Part shown: positions 7,847-16,371 of the stretch, one piece after another | How positions within the stretch are numbered: position 1 is the first letter of the stretch | Layout of the letters: every line of letters starts with the position of its first letter | Assembly (NCBI RefSeq): GCF_900105205.1 | Contig: NZ_FNSQ01000005.1 | Location: 2,666,001 to 2,730,000, forward strand | Reading direction: 5' to 3' | Origin: Microbacterium hydrocarbonoxydans | GTDB lineage: Bacteria; Actinomycetota; Actinomycetes; Actinomycetales; Microbacteriaceae | Length of the DNA: 64,000 nt | The notes under the pieces: generated by a model | Database searches by the model: none | Seen by the model: the letters and a program-made list of their open reading frames with translations, nothing else | What the model was told of the DNA's origin: nothing | Program-made: the position numbers and the translations under genes

Positions 7847-9139
7847 TCAGGAATGTGGCGTGCGAGCGCGCGCCGATCGGATGCGCCGGGCAGCTGCGGT
7901 GACGCCAAGCGCTACCAGGATACCAGGGACTGTGAACGCGATGAGCGGCAGGGTACCGTAGCGCAGCGATTCAGCGCTGGGAAGCAGCGGTGAACCGGGG
8001 TCGGTGGGGGCGTCGGCCGCCGGGAGCGGCGGCACCTCGACCGGCGCGGCGGTCGGTTCGGGCTGCGGAACGGTGTCGGCGCGACGGAACAGGCGCACCC
8101 ATTCCGCGAGGTCGCCCATCGGGTTCTCGGAGACCTTCGGCACGTCGGCGGTGATCGCCGCCTGCGCGTCGATCAACCCGTAGCCGTACAGCGGGTCGGG
8201 GAGCTTCGTCATCCCCGGCACCGCGATCGCGGTCTTGATGATCCGGTTGATGACGTTCGCGGCATCCAGGTCGGGATGCGCCGAGCGGATCAGCGCGGCG
8301 ATCCCCGCGACGATCGGGGCCGCACCGCTCGTGCCACTCCACTGGATGACCTTGCCATCCGCCGAGACGCCGCGCAGTCCCTCGCTGGGAGCGGCGATGC
8401 CGATGGTGATCCCCTGCGTCGACGCCTCGAGGCTCGCGGTGCCCGTCTGGTCGACGCCGCCGACGGTGAGCACGCCGGGGATCGTCGCCGGCGCGCCGAT
8501 GATGTTGGTGCCGCTCCCCCGGTTACCCGCCGCGACGACGACCACCACGTCGTGCTCGAACGCATACAGGAACGCCTCGTCCCAGCTCTTGTCCCAGTCC
8601 AGCGTGTTGGTCGTGAACGACAGGTTGATGATGTCCGCGCCGTTGTCGACGGCCCAGCGCATCGCCTTCGCGACCTGGTCGGTGAACGGCACGGCGGCCG
8701 CGGCGCCGAAGCCGACCGAGATCGAGAGCAGGTCCGCCTCGGGGGCGACGCCGATCATCCCCTTGCCGTCAGCGGCTCCCCGCCCGGCGGCGAGCGAGGC
8801 GACCCAGGACCCGTGGTTCCCGTCGATGGCCCCGACGGGTGTGCGTCCATCGGGAGACCCGGAGCCCGAGACATCCGTTCCGCCCACCACCGCCTCGTCG
8901 AAGACGCCGGGCACCTTGCCGATGCCGGTGTCGATCACGGCGATCGTCACGCCGTCGCCGCGAGTGGTCTGCCAGGCCTCGCGGATACGCGCTCCGTCGA
9001 GCCAGTACTCCGCTGCCCGCGTGGGATCTGCCGGGTCATCCGGCACGGGCGGCGGCGTGGCGGAGGCTCCGAGGAGCAGGACGGATGCCACGATCGTCGC
9101 GAGTGCGACGCCGCTGCGCAGCACCCCGCGCGGAGTCAT
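7847..9139 (-). CDS. Membrane-anchored S8 (subtilisin-like) serine protease, mycosin-like
   Basis: 430 residues from the ATG that overlaps the DUF501 stop (ATGA). A signal peptide covers about residues 5-28. The catalytic triad is visible as Asp70 (IAVIDTGIG), His109 (GNHGSWVAS) and Ser271 (SGTSGAAPIVAG), with oxyanion Asn206 (AAGNRGSG). A Pro/Ala-rich linker follows the catalytic domain. A C-terminal membrane helix (LPLIAFTVPGILVALGVTAA) with a basic cytoplasmic tail ends the protein. The architecture matches type VII secretion mycosins, but no ESX gene is nearby and the gene sits with division and housekeeping genes. It probably acts on the outer face of the membrane; its substrate is unknown. 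Confidence 0.88.
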   Translation of the reverse strand: MTPRGVLRSGVALATIVASVLLLGASATPPPVPDDPADPTRAAEYWLDGARIREAWQTTRGDGVTIAVIDTGIGKVPGVFDEAVVGGTDVSGSGSPDGRTPVGAIDGNHGSWVASLAAGRGAADGKGMIGVAPEADLLSISVGFGAAAAVPFTDQVAKAMRWAVDNGADIINLSFTTNTLDWDKSWDEAFLYAFEHDVVVVVAAGNRGSGTNIIGAPATIPGVLTVGGVDQTGTASLEASTQGITIGIAAPSEGLRGVSADGKVIQWSGTSGAAPIVAGIAALIRSAHPDLDAANVINRIIKTAIAVPGMTKLPDPLYGYGLIDAQAAITADVPKVSENPMGDLAEWVRLFRRADTVPQPEPTAAPVEVPPLPAADAPTDPGSPLLPSAESLRYGTLPLIAFTVPGILVALGVTAAARRIRSARARTPHS

Positions 9140-9678
9140 GCCGACGAGGCCTCGACGTCGCGCAGGGCCGCACCCGGCTCTTCGCACCGGCAGCGCTCGG
9201 GCGACCAGGAGGAACGCTCGAGCGCGACGTCACCGATCGGATTCACGCCGGGACCGGCCGCGAGCGCGTGGCCGGCCAGCGCGTGCAAGCACTTGACACG
9301 GGTCGGCATACCGCCGGCCGAGATGCCGGCGATCTCCGTCACATCGCCGAACTGCGCGCGGTCCGCGAGGTAGGCCTCGTGAGCGGCGAGATACGCACCA
9401 GCGATCTCTTCGTCATCGGCGAGCAGGGCGGCCAGCTCCGGCATGACCTGCGTCGCCTCGAGCGTCGACATCGCTGCCGTCGCCGCCGGGTGGGTGAGGT
9501 AGTAGAAAGTCGGGAACGGCGTTCCGTCCGGGAGCCGCGGTGTCGTGGCGACCACGGTGGGATTCCCGCAGACGCAGCGCGCCGCGATGCCGACGACGCC
9601 GCGGGCCGTCCTGCCCAGCTGGGTCGAGACCACGGCGAGCTCGGCGGTCGTGGGAGCGGAGAAAGGCGGAGTCGTCAC
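9136..9678 (-). CDS. DUF501 family protein
   Basis: 180 residues. The GIAARCVCGNPTVVATTPRLPDGTPFPTFYYLTHP stretch and the later GGMPTRVKCLHALAGHAL with conserved Cys and His are the hallmarks of DUF501, an actinobacterial family nearly always located near ftsB/divIC and eno. Function is unknown. The Cys and His residues suggest a metal or redox site (inference). The start is GTG with TACGCT six bases upstream, so the transcript appears leaderless. It heads an operon with the protease and ndh. Confidence 0.93.
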   Translation of the reverse strand: MTTPPFSAPTTAELAVVSTQLGRTARGVVGIAARCVCGNPTVVATTPRLPDGTPFPTFYYLTHPAATAAMSTLEATQVMPELAALLADDEEIAGAYLAAHEAYLADRAQFGDVTEIAGISAGGMPTRVKCLHALAGHALAAGPGVNPIGDVALERSSWSPERCRCEEPGAALRDVEASSA

Positions 9679-9684
9679 CCCACC

Positions 9685-9690
9685 AGCGTA
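9685..9690 (-). promoter_or_regulatory. -10 element TACGCT of a leaderless promoter
   Basis: Minus-strand TACGCT followed by exactly six bases (GGTGGG) and the GTG of the DUF501 gene. It lies in the 67-bp gap after the FtsB-like gene, giving the DUF501 operon its own start. Confidence 0.5.
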
Positions 9691-9745
9691 CGGGAGGCTC
9701 CCAGGGAGGATGCTCCGAGCAACGCCGACCGCGCGTGCCGCGGAT

Positions 9746-10324
9746 TCAGCGCGCGACGGCGGCGGTGTCGCTGAGGCCGGCAGAGGTGAGGGTACGCAGC
9801 AGCTGCGGCATCCAGTCCGACTGCGTCTCCTGGAGCGTGTCGCTCACAGGCTCCTGCTCCCGCGGCAGCGCCGCAGGATCCAGGTCGTTGTCGATCAGAT
9901 AGACGACCTCGCCCGGCTTGACGTAGTACAGCCGCTCCCGGGCCTGGGTGGTGATGAACGCCGGGTCGTTCCAGCGGTCGCGCTCCTTCTCGAGTGCGGT
10001 GATCTGGTCTTCGGAGACCTGGATCGACTGCTCGAGCGCGGCGATCTTCTGACGCTGGTCGATGAACGTGCCGAGCGTCGGCACGAGCACCCAGGCACCG
10101 AGCACGACCAGCGACAGCATGATCACCGAGAACGCCGAGAGACGGATGCCTGACGCCCATTCCCGCACGTCCACGCGGCGGTCCTGAGCGGCACCGGCCG
10201 CCCCGCGGACCGGGCGGGTCGTGCGAGCGGGCCGGGACCCGCGGGCGGGGCGGGCCGCCGGAGTCGATGCGGCGGCGCGGGGCGTGGCCGGAGACGCCGA
10301 AGGAGGAGCCGGTCGTCGTGCCAC
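9746..10324 (-). CDS. ftsB: FtsB/DivIC-like septum formation initiator
   Basis: 192 residues. A disordered Ala/Pro/Arg cytoplasmic N-terminus (about 55 residues) is followed by one transmembrane helix (FSVIMLSLVVLGAWVLV, about residues 65-83). A coiled coil (DQRQKIAALEQSIQVSEDQITALEKERDRW, split into heptads) comes next, then the DivIC-type motif DPAFITTQARERLYYVKPGE. Such proteins form the FtsQ-FtsB-FtsL type divisome subcomplex that controls septal peptidoglycan synthesis. The GTG start has a strong GGAGGAG site. It lies 55 bases downstream of eno on the same strand, an order conserved in actinobacteria. Confidence 0.92.
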   Translation of the reverse strand: MARRPAPPSASPATPRAAASTPAARPARGSRPARTTRPVRGAAGAAQDRRVDVREWASGIRLSAFSVIMLSLVVLGAWVLVPTLGTFIDQRQKIAALEQSIQVSEDQITALEKERDRWNDPAFITTQARERLYYVKPGEVVYLIDNDLDPAALPREQEPVSDTLQETQSDWMPQLLRTLTSAGLSDTAAVAR

Positions 10325-10343
10325 GGCTCCTCCTCCGTACGGT

Positions 10344-10359
10344 CGCCGCTCAGGCGGCG
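10344..10359 (-). terminator. Short hairpin between eno and the FtsB-like gene
   Basis: CGCCGC (10344-10349), loop TCAG, GCGGCG (10354-10359). A 6-bp all-GC stem in the 55-bp gap after eno. It may attenuate read-through or stabilise the eno 3' end; no U-tract. Confidence 0.35.
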
Positions 10360-10379
10360 TGTGTCTGTCTCAGCTGCAG

Positions 10380-11675
<1,296 letters not shown>

Positions 11676-11715
11676 TCAGAGAAAACGTTGTGTGGAGCGT
11701 CGTCGATCCGCGCTC

Positions 11716-11721
11716 AGTCTA
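11716..11721 (-). promoter_or_regulatory. -10 element TAGACT of eno
   Basis: Minus-strand TAGACT lies about 55 bases before the eno GTG and is the best -10 in the eno/methyltransferase gap (11661-11760). The implied leader is about 50 bases with an AAGGAG site. Confidence 0.45.
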
Positions 11722-11760
11722 GCCCGCCCCGGACCTCGGCCCCCGGTCGGAGTCAGCGGG

Positions 11761-12420
11761 TCACACGATCACCGCGAGCGCCACGCCGTCCCAGCCCTTG
11801 ACGCCGACCGTCTGCAGTGCGGTGGCGTCGAAACGCGGGTCCTCTCCGAGCATCCGCAGCGCGTCCCTGGTGCCGTTCACCTTCGAGTCGGTCGAGTCGG
11901 TGCGGACGATCTCGCCCTCGCGTCCGATGTTGTCGAGCACGACGACGGTACCGGTGTGGCCCAGCCGCGCCGCCCAGTCGAGGTAGATCGTGTTGGACTC
12001 CTTGTCCGCATCGATGAAGACGAGGTCGAAGCCGCCCACCAGGGTCGGCAGGACATCGGCTCCCCGGCCGATCCGGATCTCCACCCTGTCCCCCACGCCC
12101 GCCGCGTCGATGCTCGCACGGGCCACGGCGGCGTTGTCCGCCTCGGCCTCGATCGTGACGACCCTGCCGCCCTCGCCGACTGCCCGCGCGAGCCAGATCG
12201 TGGAGTATCCGCCCAGCGTCCCGATCTCGAGCACACGGCGAGCGCCGCTGATGCGCGCCAGCAGGTTCAGCAGCTTGCCGCCGACGGGTGCGACCTCGAT
12301 CTCGGGGAGCCCTGCCTCGCGTTGCGCCGCGAGTGCGGCGTCGAGCTCGGGGTCATGTCCGACGAGCAGATCGGCGAGGTAGACGTCGGCGTTCGACCAG
12401 GCGGTGGGAGTGGATTCCAT
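11761..12420 (-). CDS. SAM-dependent O-methyltransferase (class I, catechol-type)
   Basis: 219 residues. The SAM-binding motif is RVLEIGTLGGYSTIWLA (about residues 62-78), followed by VVTIEAEADNAAVAR and the FDLVFIDADKESNTIYLDWA stretch that carries the metal-binding Asp in caffeoyl-CoA/catechol O-methyltransferase-like enzymes. It methylates a small hydroxylated substrate that cannot be specified. The ATG at 12420 was preferred over an upstream start because a TTGACG-17-TTTGCT promoter ends six bases before it. Confidence 0.88.
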   Translation of the reverse strand: MESTPTAWSNADVYLADLLVGHDPELDAALAAQREAGLPEIEVAPVGGKLLNLLARISGARRVLEIGTLGGYSTIWLARAVGEGGRVVTIEAEADNAAVARASIDAAGVGDRVEIRIGRGADVLPTLVGGFDLVFIDADKESNTIYLDWAARLGHTGTVVVLDNIGREGEIVRTDSTDSKVNGTRDALRMLGEDPRFDATALQTVGVKGWDGVALAVIV

Positions 12421-12426
12421 GACCTC

Positions 12427-12455
12427 AGCAAACCTCGCGGCTCCCCCACCGTCAA
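12427..12455 (-). promoter_or_regulatory. -35/-10 promoter TTGACG-17-TTTGCT (leaderless)
   Basis: Minus strand: TTGACG at 12455-12450, a 17-bp spacer, TTTGCT at 12432-12427, then six bases to the methyltransferase ATG. This is one of the best sigma70-like pairs in the window. It overlaps the last codons of the CPBP gene. Confidence 0.6.
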
Positions 12456-13402
12456 GGGGCCGGAGGCGGACCGCCGGCGCGCGGAGCGGAGAGCAGCCGA
12501 CCGGGACCACCGGCGAGCTCCGGCTGCTCGCGGAACTGCCCCGTGAGGACGAGCACGGCGATGGTCGCCGCGGCGACGATCCACCCGGCGATCCCGAGCG
12601 GACCGGCGAGAGCGAGATCCGGCTGAGTTGCGGCGACCAGCAGGATCAGGCCGGCCGCGGCGTTGAGGGAGCCGTGCGCCAGGACGGCCGGCCAGACCGA
12701 GGCCGAACGCAGTCGCAGCCAGCCCAGCAGGACGCCCCAGGCGACGCATCCGCCGATCATGAGGAGCACGCCGGTGATGTCGGTGCGCCCGAAGTTGTAA
12801 CCGAGCAGGATCAGTGGGCTGTGCCACAGTCCCCAGATCGCGCCGCTGAGCAGCAGCGCAGGCCAGGTGCCGAGCGGACGCAGCGCCGGGACGAGCCAGC
12901 CCCGCCAGCCGAGCTCCTCGCCGAAGGCGAGCAGGCTGTTGAAGAGAGCGGCCGCGGGGATCATCGCGATCTGCGAGATCACCACCAGCTCCACCGGTGG
13001 CATCGGGGAGCCGGCAGGCAGCGCCTTCGCGATCTCGGCCGCGAAGCCCGAGAAGGCGAGGTCGAGGTCGACGAAGCCGAGTGCCGCGGCGACGAGGATG
13101 CCGAGGGCGACGAGCACCGGAGGCACCAGCCAGCCGATGACCATGAGCCACACCACCCGCCTCGCCGGGCGCAGCGGCCACAGACCGAGGAAACGGAGTC
13201 GCGCGCCGGGCCTCGGGACCTTCATGGCGAAGGTGACGGCGAGCGCCGCCACGGCCGGTGTCAGCATCATCACGGGCAGCAGGTACCCGGTGCTCGGCTC
13301 GGCGAGACCGTCGCCGAGCCACAGGGGCAGGGCGACCAGCCAGGCGAGCCCGCAGGACAGCACGACGAAGACGAGGACGGCGGCGATGCGGAGACGGGTC
13401 AT
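12452..13402 (-). CDS. CPBP family intramembrane metalloprotease
   Basis: 316 residues, about eight membrane helices. The three family motifs are present: GEELGWRGW (Glu162, Glu163, Arg167), LWHSP (His194) and LAHGSLNA (His243, Asn247). These residues form the active site of CAAX-protease/bacteriocin-processing type glutamate-dependent membrane proteases (Rce1-like). Bacterial members process peptides or confer bacteriocin self-protection; the substrate here is unknown. The ATG has an AGAGGAA site. It lies 69 bp behind the DUF1648-like protein and the GntR repressor on the same strand, so repressor-controlled expression is likely. Confidence 0.9.
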   Translation of the reverse strand: MTRLRIAAVLVFVVLSCGLAWLVALPLWLGDGLAEPSTGYLLPVMMLTPAVAALAVTFAMKVPRPGARLRFLGLWPLRPARRVVWLMVIGWLVPPVLVALGILVAAALGFVDLDLAFSGFAAEIAKALPAGSPMPPVELVVISQIAMIPAAALFNSLLAFGEELGWRGWLVPALRPLGTWPALLLSGAIWGLWHSPLILLGYNFGRTDITGVLLMIGGCVAWGVLLGWLRLRSASVWPAVLAHGSLNAAAGLILLVAATQPDLALAGPLGIAGWIVAAATIAVLVLTGQFREQPELAGGPGRLLSAPRAGGPPPAP

Positions 13403-13471
13403 GACGGTTCCTCTGGTCGAGAGTCGGATGCGGCCCGGGTGCCCGGGGGTAGAACGGGGTGGATGCCGCGG

Positions 13472-14491
13472 TCAGCGACGGGCGGCGGCGGCGAGGACGG
13501 ACGCGGCGGTGGCGGCGTCGTCGACCGTCACGACGAACACCCGGCCGTCGGTCCGCGTCACCTCGAGAGCGTCGCCCTCGCGCAGCACGAACCCTCGCCG
13601 GCCGTCCGTGCCGATGCGGTAGCCCCACCCCCCGAACTCGGCGAAGGGGTTGACGTGCACCGCCCGCACTGCGGCGATGTCCGCGGCGGGGATCTCGAGT
13701 CGCGGCCATCCCGCGACGGAGCGCACCCGGAGACCGGCCGCGCTCGCCCGCACCCGGAACGCGAGACCGGTCGCGATCAGTGCGACGAGCATCAGCGCGA
13801 CGGCGGCGACGATCCACCCGGCGGCGATGCCCTGCGCGAGCAGCAGCACGCTCATCGCGATCACGATGAACGCGCTGATCCCGAGCACGACCTGACCGCC
13901 GGTGGCCACCGTCACGCTCCTCATCCAGACCGCGCGCTCGTGGTCGGCGAGTGCGAGCGGCGCCACCGGTGCACCGGATCCCTCGGTCACGAATGCCACC
14001 GCGGGCTGCAGGAACCACCCAAGGATCCCGAGTCCGAGCAGCACGACGAGGAAGGCCGGGATCCACGCGGCGATGTCGGGCGCGTCTGCGGCATCCTGCA
14101 GCCCTCGCTGCACGGACGTCGTCACCACCGCGACCAGGGACAGCACCCCGGCGACACCGAGGCTCGCGGCTCCGAGCAGTCGAGCCGTCGCCGACCACCG
14201 CGGCTGCATCGGGGAGCCCGCCCGGTTCCGCGACGAGCCGCGGTGTGCGAGGAACGCGATGAGCGCGAAGAGCAGCACGGTCCCGCCGCCGAGGCCGAGG
14301 AGCAGCACGAGCGGGGTCCATCGCGGACCGAACCCGTCGACGCCGTCGGGCCCCCAGTGCACGGCGGCGGGGTCCGGCAGATCGGGCAGCCATGACAGCA
14401 CGACGATGGCGGCGAGCACGATCAGCGCGAGCGGGACGATCACCCCCACCCACAGGAAGGCGGTGCGGGCTCGGCGGATGTCGGGGGTCAT
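13472..14491 (-). CDS. DUF1648-like membrane protein with PH-type C-terminal domain
   Basis: 339 residues. An N-terminal helix is followed by the DUF1648-type stretch SWLPDLPDPAAVHWGPDGVDGFGPR. Five or six further membrane segments follow in pairs. The soluble C-terminal ~90 residues (LRVRSVAGWPRLEIPAADIAAVRAVHVNPF onward) resemble the bacterial PH-like domain found in such proteins. DUF1648 proteins are commonly encoded next to YtrA/GntR repressors, as here (4-bp overlap with the repressor gene). The role is probably in cell-envelope stress response or antibiotic sensing (inference). Confidence 0.8.
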   Translation of the reverse strand: MTPDIRRARTAFLWVGVIVPLALIVLAAIVVLSWLPDLPDPAAVHWGPDGVDGFGPRWTPLVLLLGLGGGTVLLFALIAFLAHRGSSRNRAGSPMQPRWSATARLLGAASLGVAGVLSLVAVVTTSVQRGLQDAADAPDIAAWIPAFLVVLLGLGILGWFLQPAVAFVTEGSGAPVAPLALADHERAVWMRSVTVATGGQVVLGISAFIVIAMSVLLLAQGIAAGWIVAAVALMLVALIATGLAFRVRASAAGLRVRSVAGWPRLEIPAADIAAVRAVHVNPFAEFGGWGYRIGTDGRRGFVLREGDALEVTRTDGRVFVVTVDDAATAASVLAAAARR

Positions 14492-14838
14492 GCGTCGGTC
14501 TCCTTGATCAGTGCGGCCAGGGTCGTGGGTGAGAGGCCGAGGGATGCGGCGCGTGCGACGAGCGCGGCGATGTCGTGGGAGAGCTCTGCCAGCGGAGCGG
14601 CGGACGCGGAGACGACCGCTCCCCTCCCCCGCCGCAGGTCGATGAGGCCCTCGTCTCTGAGTTGCTGATAGGCCCGGAGCACCGTGTGGACGTTGATCTC
14701 GAGCGCCTCGGCGACCTCTCGCGCAGGCGGCAGGCGGTCGCCGGGCACGAGGCGCCCGGTGAGGATGTCGGCCCGCACGGACGCCGCCACCTGATCGAAG
14801 AGGGAGCGCGCACTGTCGGCGTCGATTCGAATCAGCAT
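14488..14838 (-). CDS. GntR family repressor, YtrA-like
   Basis: 116 residues. The winged helix-turn-helix (about residues 12-78) is clear: LVPGDRLPPAREVAEALEIN, then VHTVLRAYQQLRDEGLIDLRRGRG. The short C-terminus has no ligand-binding domain, which is the YtrA subgroup. These regulators repress membrane-protein/ABC operons and are induced by envelope stress. It is the first gene of the operon with the DUF1648-like and CPBP genes. A perfect palindrome lies 19-37 bases upstream of its ATG, so autorepression is expected. GAGG is seven bases before the start. Confidence 0.92.
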   Translation of the reverse strand: MLIRIDADSARSLFDQVAASVRADILTGRLVPGDRLPPAREVAEALEINVHTVLRAYQQLRDEGLIDLRRGRGAVVSASAAPLAELSHDIAALVARAASLGLSPTTLAALIKETDA

Positions 14839-14856
14839 CCGGTCCTCGGTTCTCTA

Positions 14857-14875
14857 ATAGTTCTACGAGAACTAT
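14857..14875. promoter_or_regulatory. Palindromic operator of the GntR repressor
   Basis: ATAGTTCT-ACG-AGAACTAT: perfect 8-bp arms around a 3-bp spacer in the 99-bp divergent gap between the repressor gene and the thioesterase gene. It overlaps a possible minus-strand promoter (TTGTTA, then TATTAG). Position and symmetry fit autoregulation by the YtrA-like protein. Confidence 0.7.
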
Positions 14876-14937
14876 AACAACTGTACGAACCCTCCATCAA
14901 CCTTCGTCTGCGTCCACACCTCCTCCACACTGTTCTC

Positions 14938-15408
14938 ATGCGCATCACTCCTCGCCGTCTCGCGATCGGCATGAGCCTCTGGATCCCCAATCTGTGCAGC
15001 GGCATCCGCATCCGCCGGTTCAGCGACGACTGGACGCACGCGACCGTCGAACTGCACGTGAACGTCCTCACCCGCAACTACGTCAAGACGGCGTTCGGCG
15101 GCTCTATGTCGGCGATGACCGATCCCTACTTCTTCATGCTCGTGATGCACCAGCTCGGTCGCGACTACGTGGTGTGGGACACCCGAGGCGAGATCGAGTT
15201 CCTGAAGCCCGGCCGCGGAGTGCTCACCGCCGAGTTCGAGGTCAGCCGCGAGCGTGCGGCCGAGATCCGCGAACGGGCGCACGGCGGAGCCAAGGTCCTC
15301 GAGTGGTTCGAGACCGTGATCACCGACCGCGACGGCGACGTGGTCGCGAAGGTGCGCCGCGAGGTCTACATCCGCGAGAAGCAGCGCGTCACCGCGGCGC
15401 GGGTCTGA
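14938..15408 (+). CDS. DUF4442 hot-dog thioesterase-like protein
   Basis: 156 residues. The fold pattern LWIPNLCSGIRIRRFSDDW, LTRNYVKTAFGGSMSAMTDPYFFML and FLKPGRGVLTAEFEVS is that of the DUF4442/YiiD C-terminal hot-dog family, related to PaaI-type acyl-CoA thioesterases. The substrate is unknown. CACACT ends six bases before the ATG, the spacing seen for other leaderless genes in this window. The gene is divergent from the GntR repressor. Its 3' end overlaps the lacI remnant by 20 bp. Confidence 0.85.
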   Translation: MRITPRRLAIGMSLWIPNLCSGIRIRRFSDDWTHATVELHVNVLTRNYVKTAFGGSMSAMTDPYFFMLVMHQLGRDYVVWDTRGEIEFLKPGRGVLTAEFEVSRERAAEIRERAHGGAKVLEWFETVITDRDGDVVAKVRREVYIREKQRVTAARV

Positions 15409-15643
15409 CGCCCAGGGTCGACGAGCGGGCGATGAGCTCCGGCGCGAGCCGCACCGTCTCGTGCCCGGAGGCGGAGCCGGACACGATTGCCAGCACGAGT
15501 TCGAGAGCGGTGCGGCCGCTCTCCTCGAAGGGCTGGCGCACCGTCGTCAGATCCAGCGCCGTCGCGAGTTCGCCGTCGTCATAGCCGACGACGGCGAGCG
15601 GGCCGATGGACCATCGCGAGCGGATGCCGTCGAGCACCGCCGC
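15389..15643 (-). pseudogene. Remnant of a LacI-family regulator (C-terminal ~85 codons)
   Basis: Only the end of a LacI/GalR effector-binding domain remains: AAVLDGIRSRW, then PLAVVGYDDGELATALDLTT, VRQPFEESGRTALELVL and finally ETVRLAPELIARSSTLG before a TGA at 15389. This matches the last third of the fold (the VVGYDD strand and the TTVRQP hinge strand). The helix-turn-helix and N-terminal subdomain are absent. Homology stops abruptly near 15643, where a hydrolase fragment on the other strand begins about ten bases later. No start codon or promoter is associated with it. Confidence 0.8.
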
Positions 15644-15653
15644 GGGAGCGCGG

Positions 15654-16367
15654 ATCGAGATCACCGGCGGTCTCGGCTGGCGCGACCTGGAGAGCTGGCC
15701 GCCGCCGTCGACGCCGCTCCCGCTGACGCTCGCCATCGGCGGCACCCTCGTGGCGGAGGGCGGCGCGACGGCATCCGGCACGCTCTCCTACACATACGAT
15801 CCGGCCGCCCCGACGCCGGATGGCGGAGGACGCACCCTCAACCCGTTCCGCACCGGGCGTCGTACCCAGACCGCGAGAGAGCGGCGCGACGACGTCCTCG
15901 TCTTCACCGGGGATCCGCTCGATGACGACCTGGTGCTCGCGGGCGTCCCCTCCGTCGAGCTGACGCTCGCGTCGTCGAACCCGCGATGCGACGTGTTCGT
16001 CCGCCTCTGCGAGGTCGACACGAAGGGCAACTCCCGCGCCCTCACGGACGGATACCGTCGGCTGCCGGCCGACGTCGCACCGAGCGAGTCCCGGCAGGTC
16101 CGCCTGGAGCTGGCTCCTCTCGCGCACCGTGTCACGGCGGGATCTCGGCTGCGGTTGCAGGTGTCGTCCGGCGCGCATCCGCTGCATCTGCGGAACCCGG
16201 GGACCGAGGACCCCGTGCGCGACCACAGCCGACTTCTGCCTTCTGTGCAGACGGTCAGCCTCGGCCCTGGGACACCGGCGACCCTCACGCTTCCCGCCCT
16301 GGCAGCCGTTCCCGGTGCGCAGGATGTCGCGGAGACACGCGGCGTTCACCGACGCCTGGCACGATGA
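15654..16367 (+). pseudogene. Remnant of a CocE/NonD-type hydrolase (C-terminal domain only)
   Basis: The frame encodes the beta-sandwich C-terminal domain of X-Pro dipeptidyl-peptidase/cocaine-esterase-type hydrolases. The stretch begins at ITGGLGWRDLESWPPP. It continues with TLSYTYDPAAPTPDGGG, DDVLVFTGDPLDDDLVLAG, VFVRLCEVDTKGNSRALTDGYRR and HRVTAGSRLRLQVSSGAHP. The alpha/beta-hydrolase catalytic domain with Ser-Asp-His is missing. The fragment begins at the junction with the lacI remnant and ends with a TGA at 16365-16367, four bases before the next gene. It is probably not translated. Confidence 0.82.
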
Positions 16368-16371
16368 GGGG

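Noticed and set aside
7847..9139. Part of a type VII (ESX) secretion locus
   Set aside because: The protease resembles mycosins, but no EccB, EccC, EccD, EccE or WXG100 gene is nearby.
12267..14491. Long overlapping frames on both strands across the CPBP and DUF1648-like genes
   Set aside because: Arg-, Gly- and His-rich translations without domains; the genes chosen have membrane helices, catalytic motifs and coupled starts.
15606..16367. An intact 253-residue hydrolase gene
   Set aside because: It contains only the C-terminal beta-sandwich domain, has no catalytic Ser-Asp-His, and its first ~15 codons are antisense to the lacI remnant.
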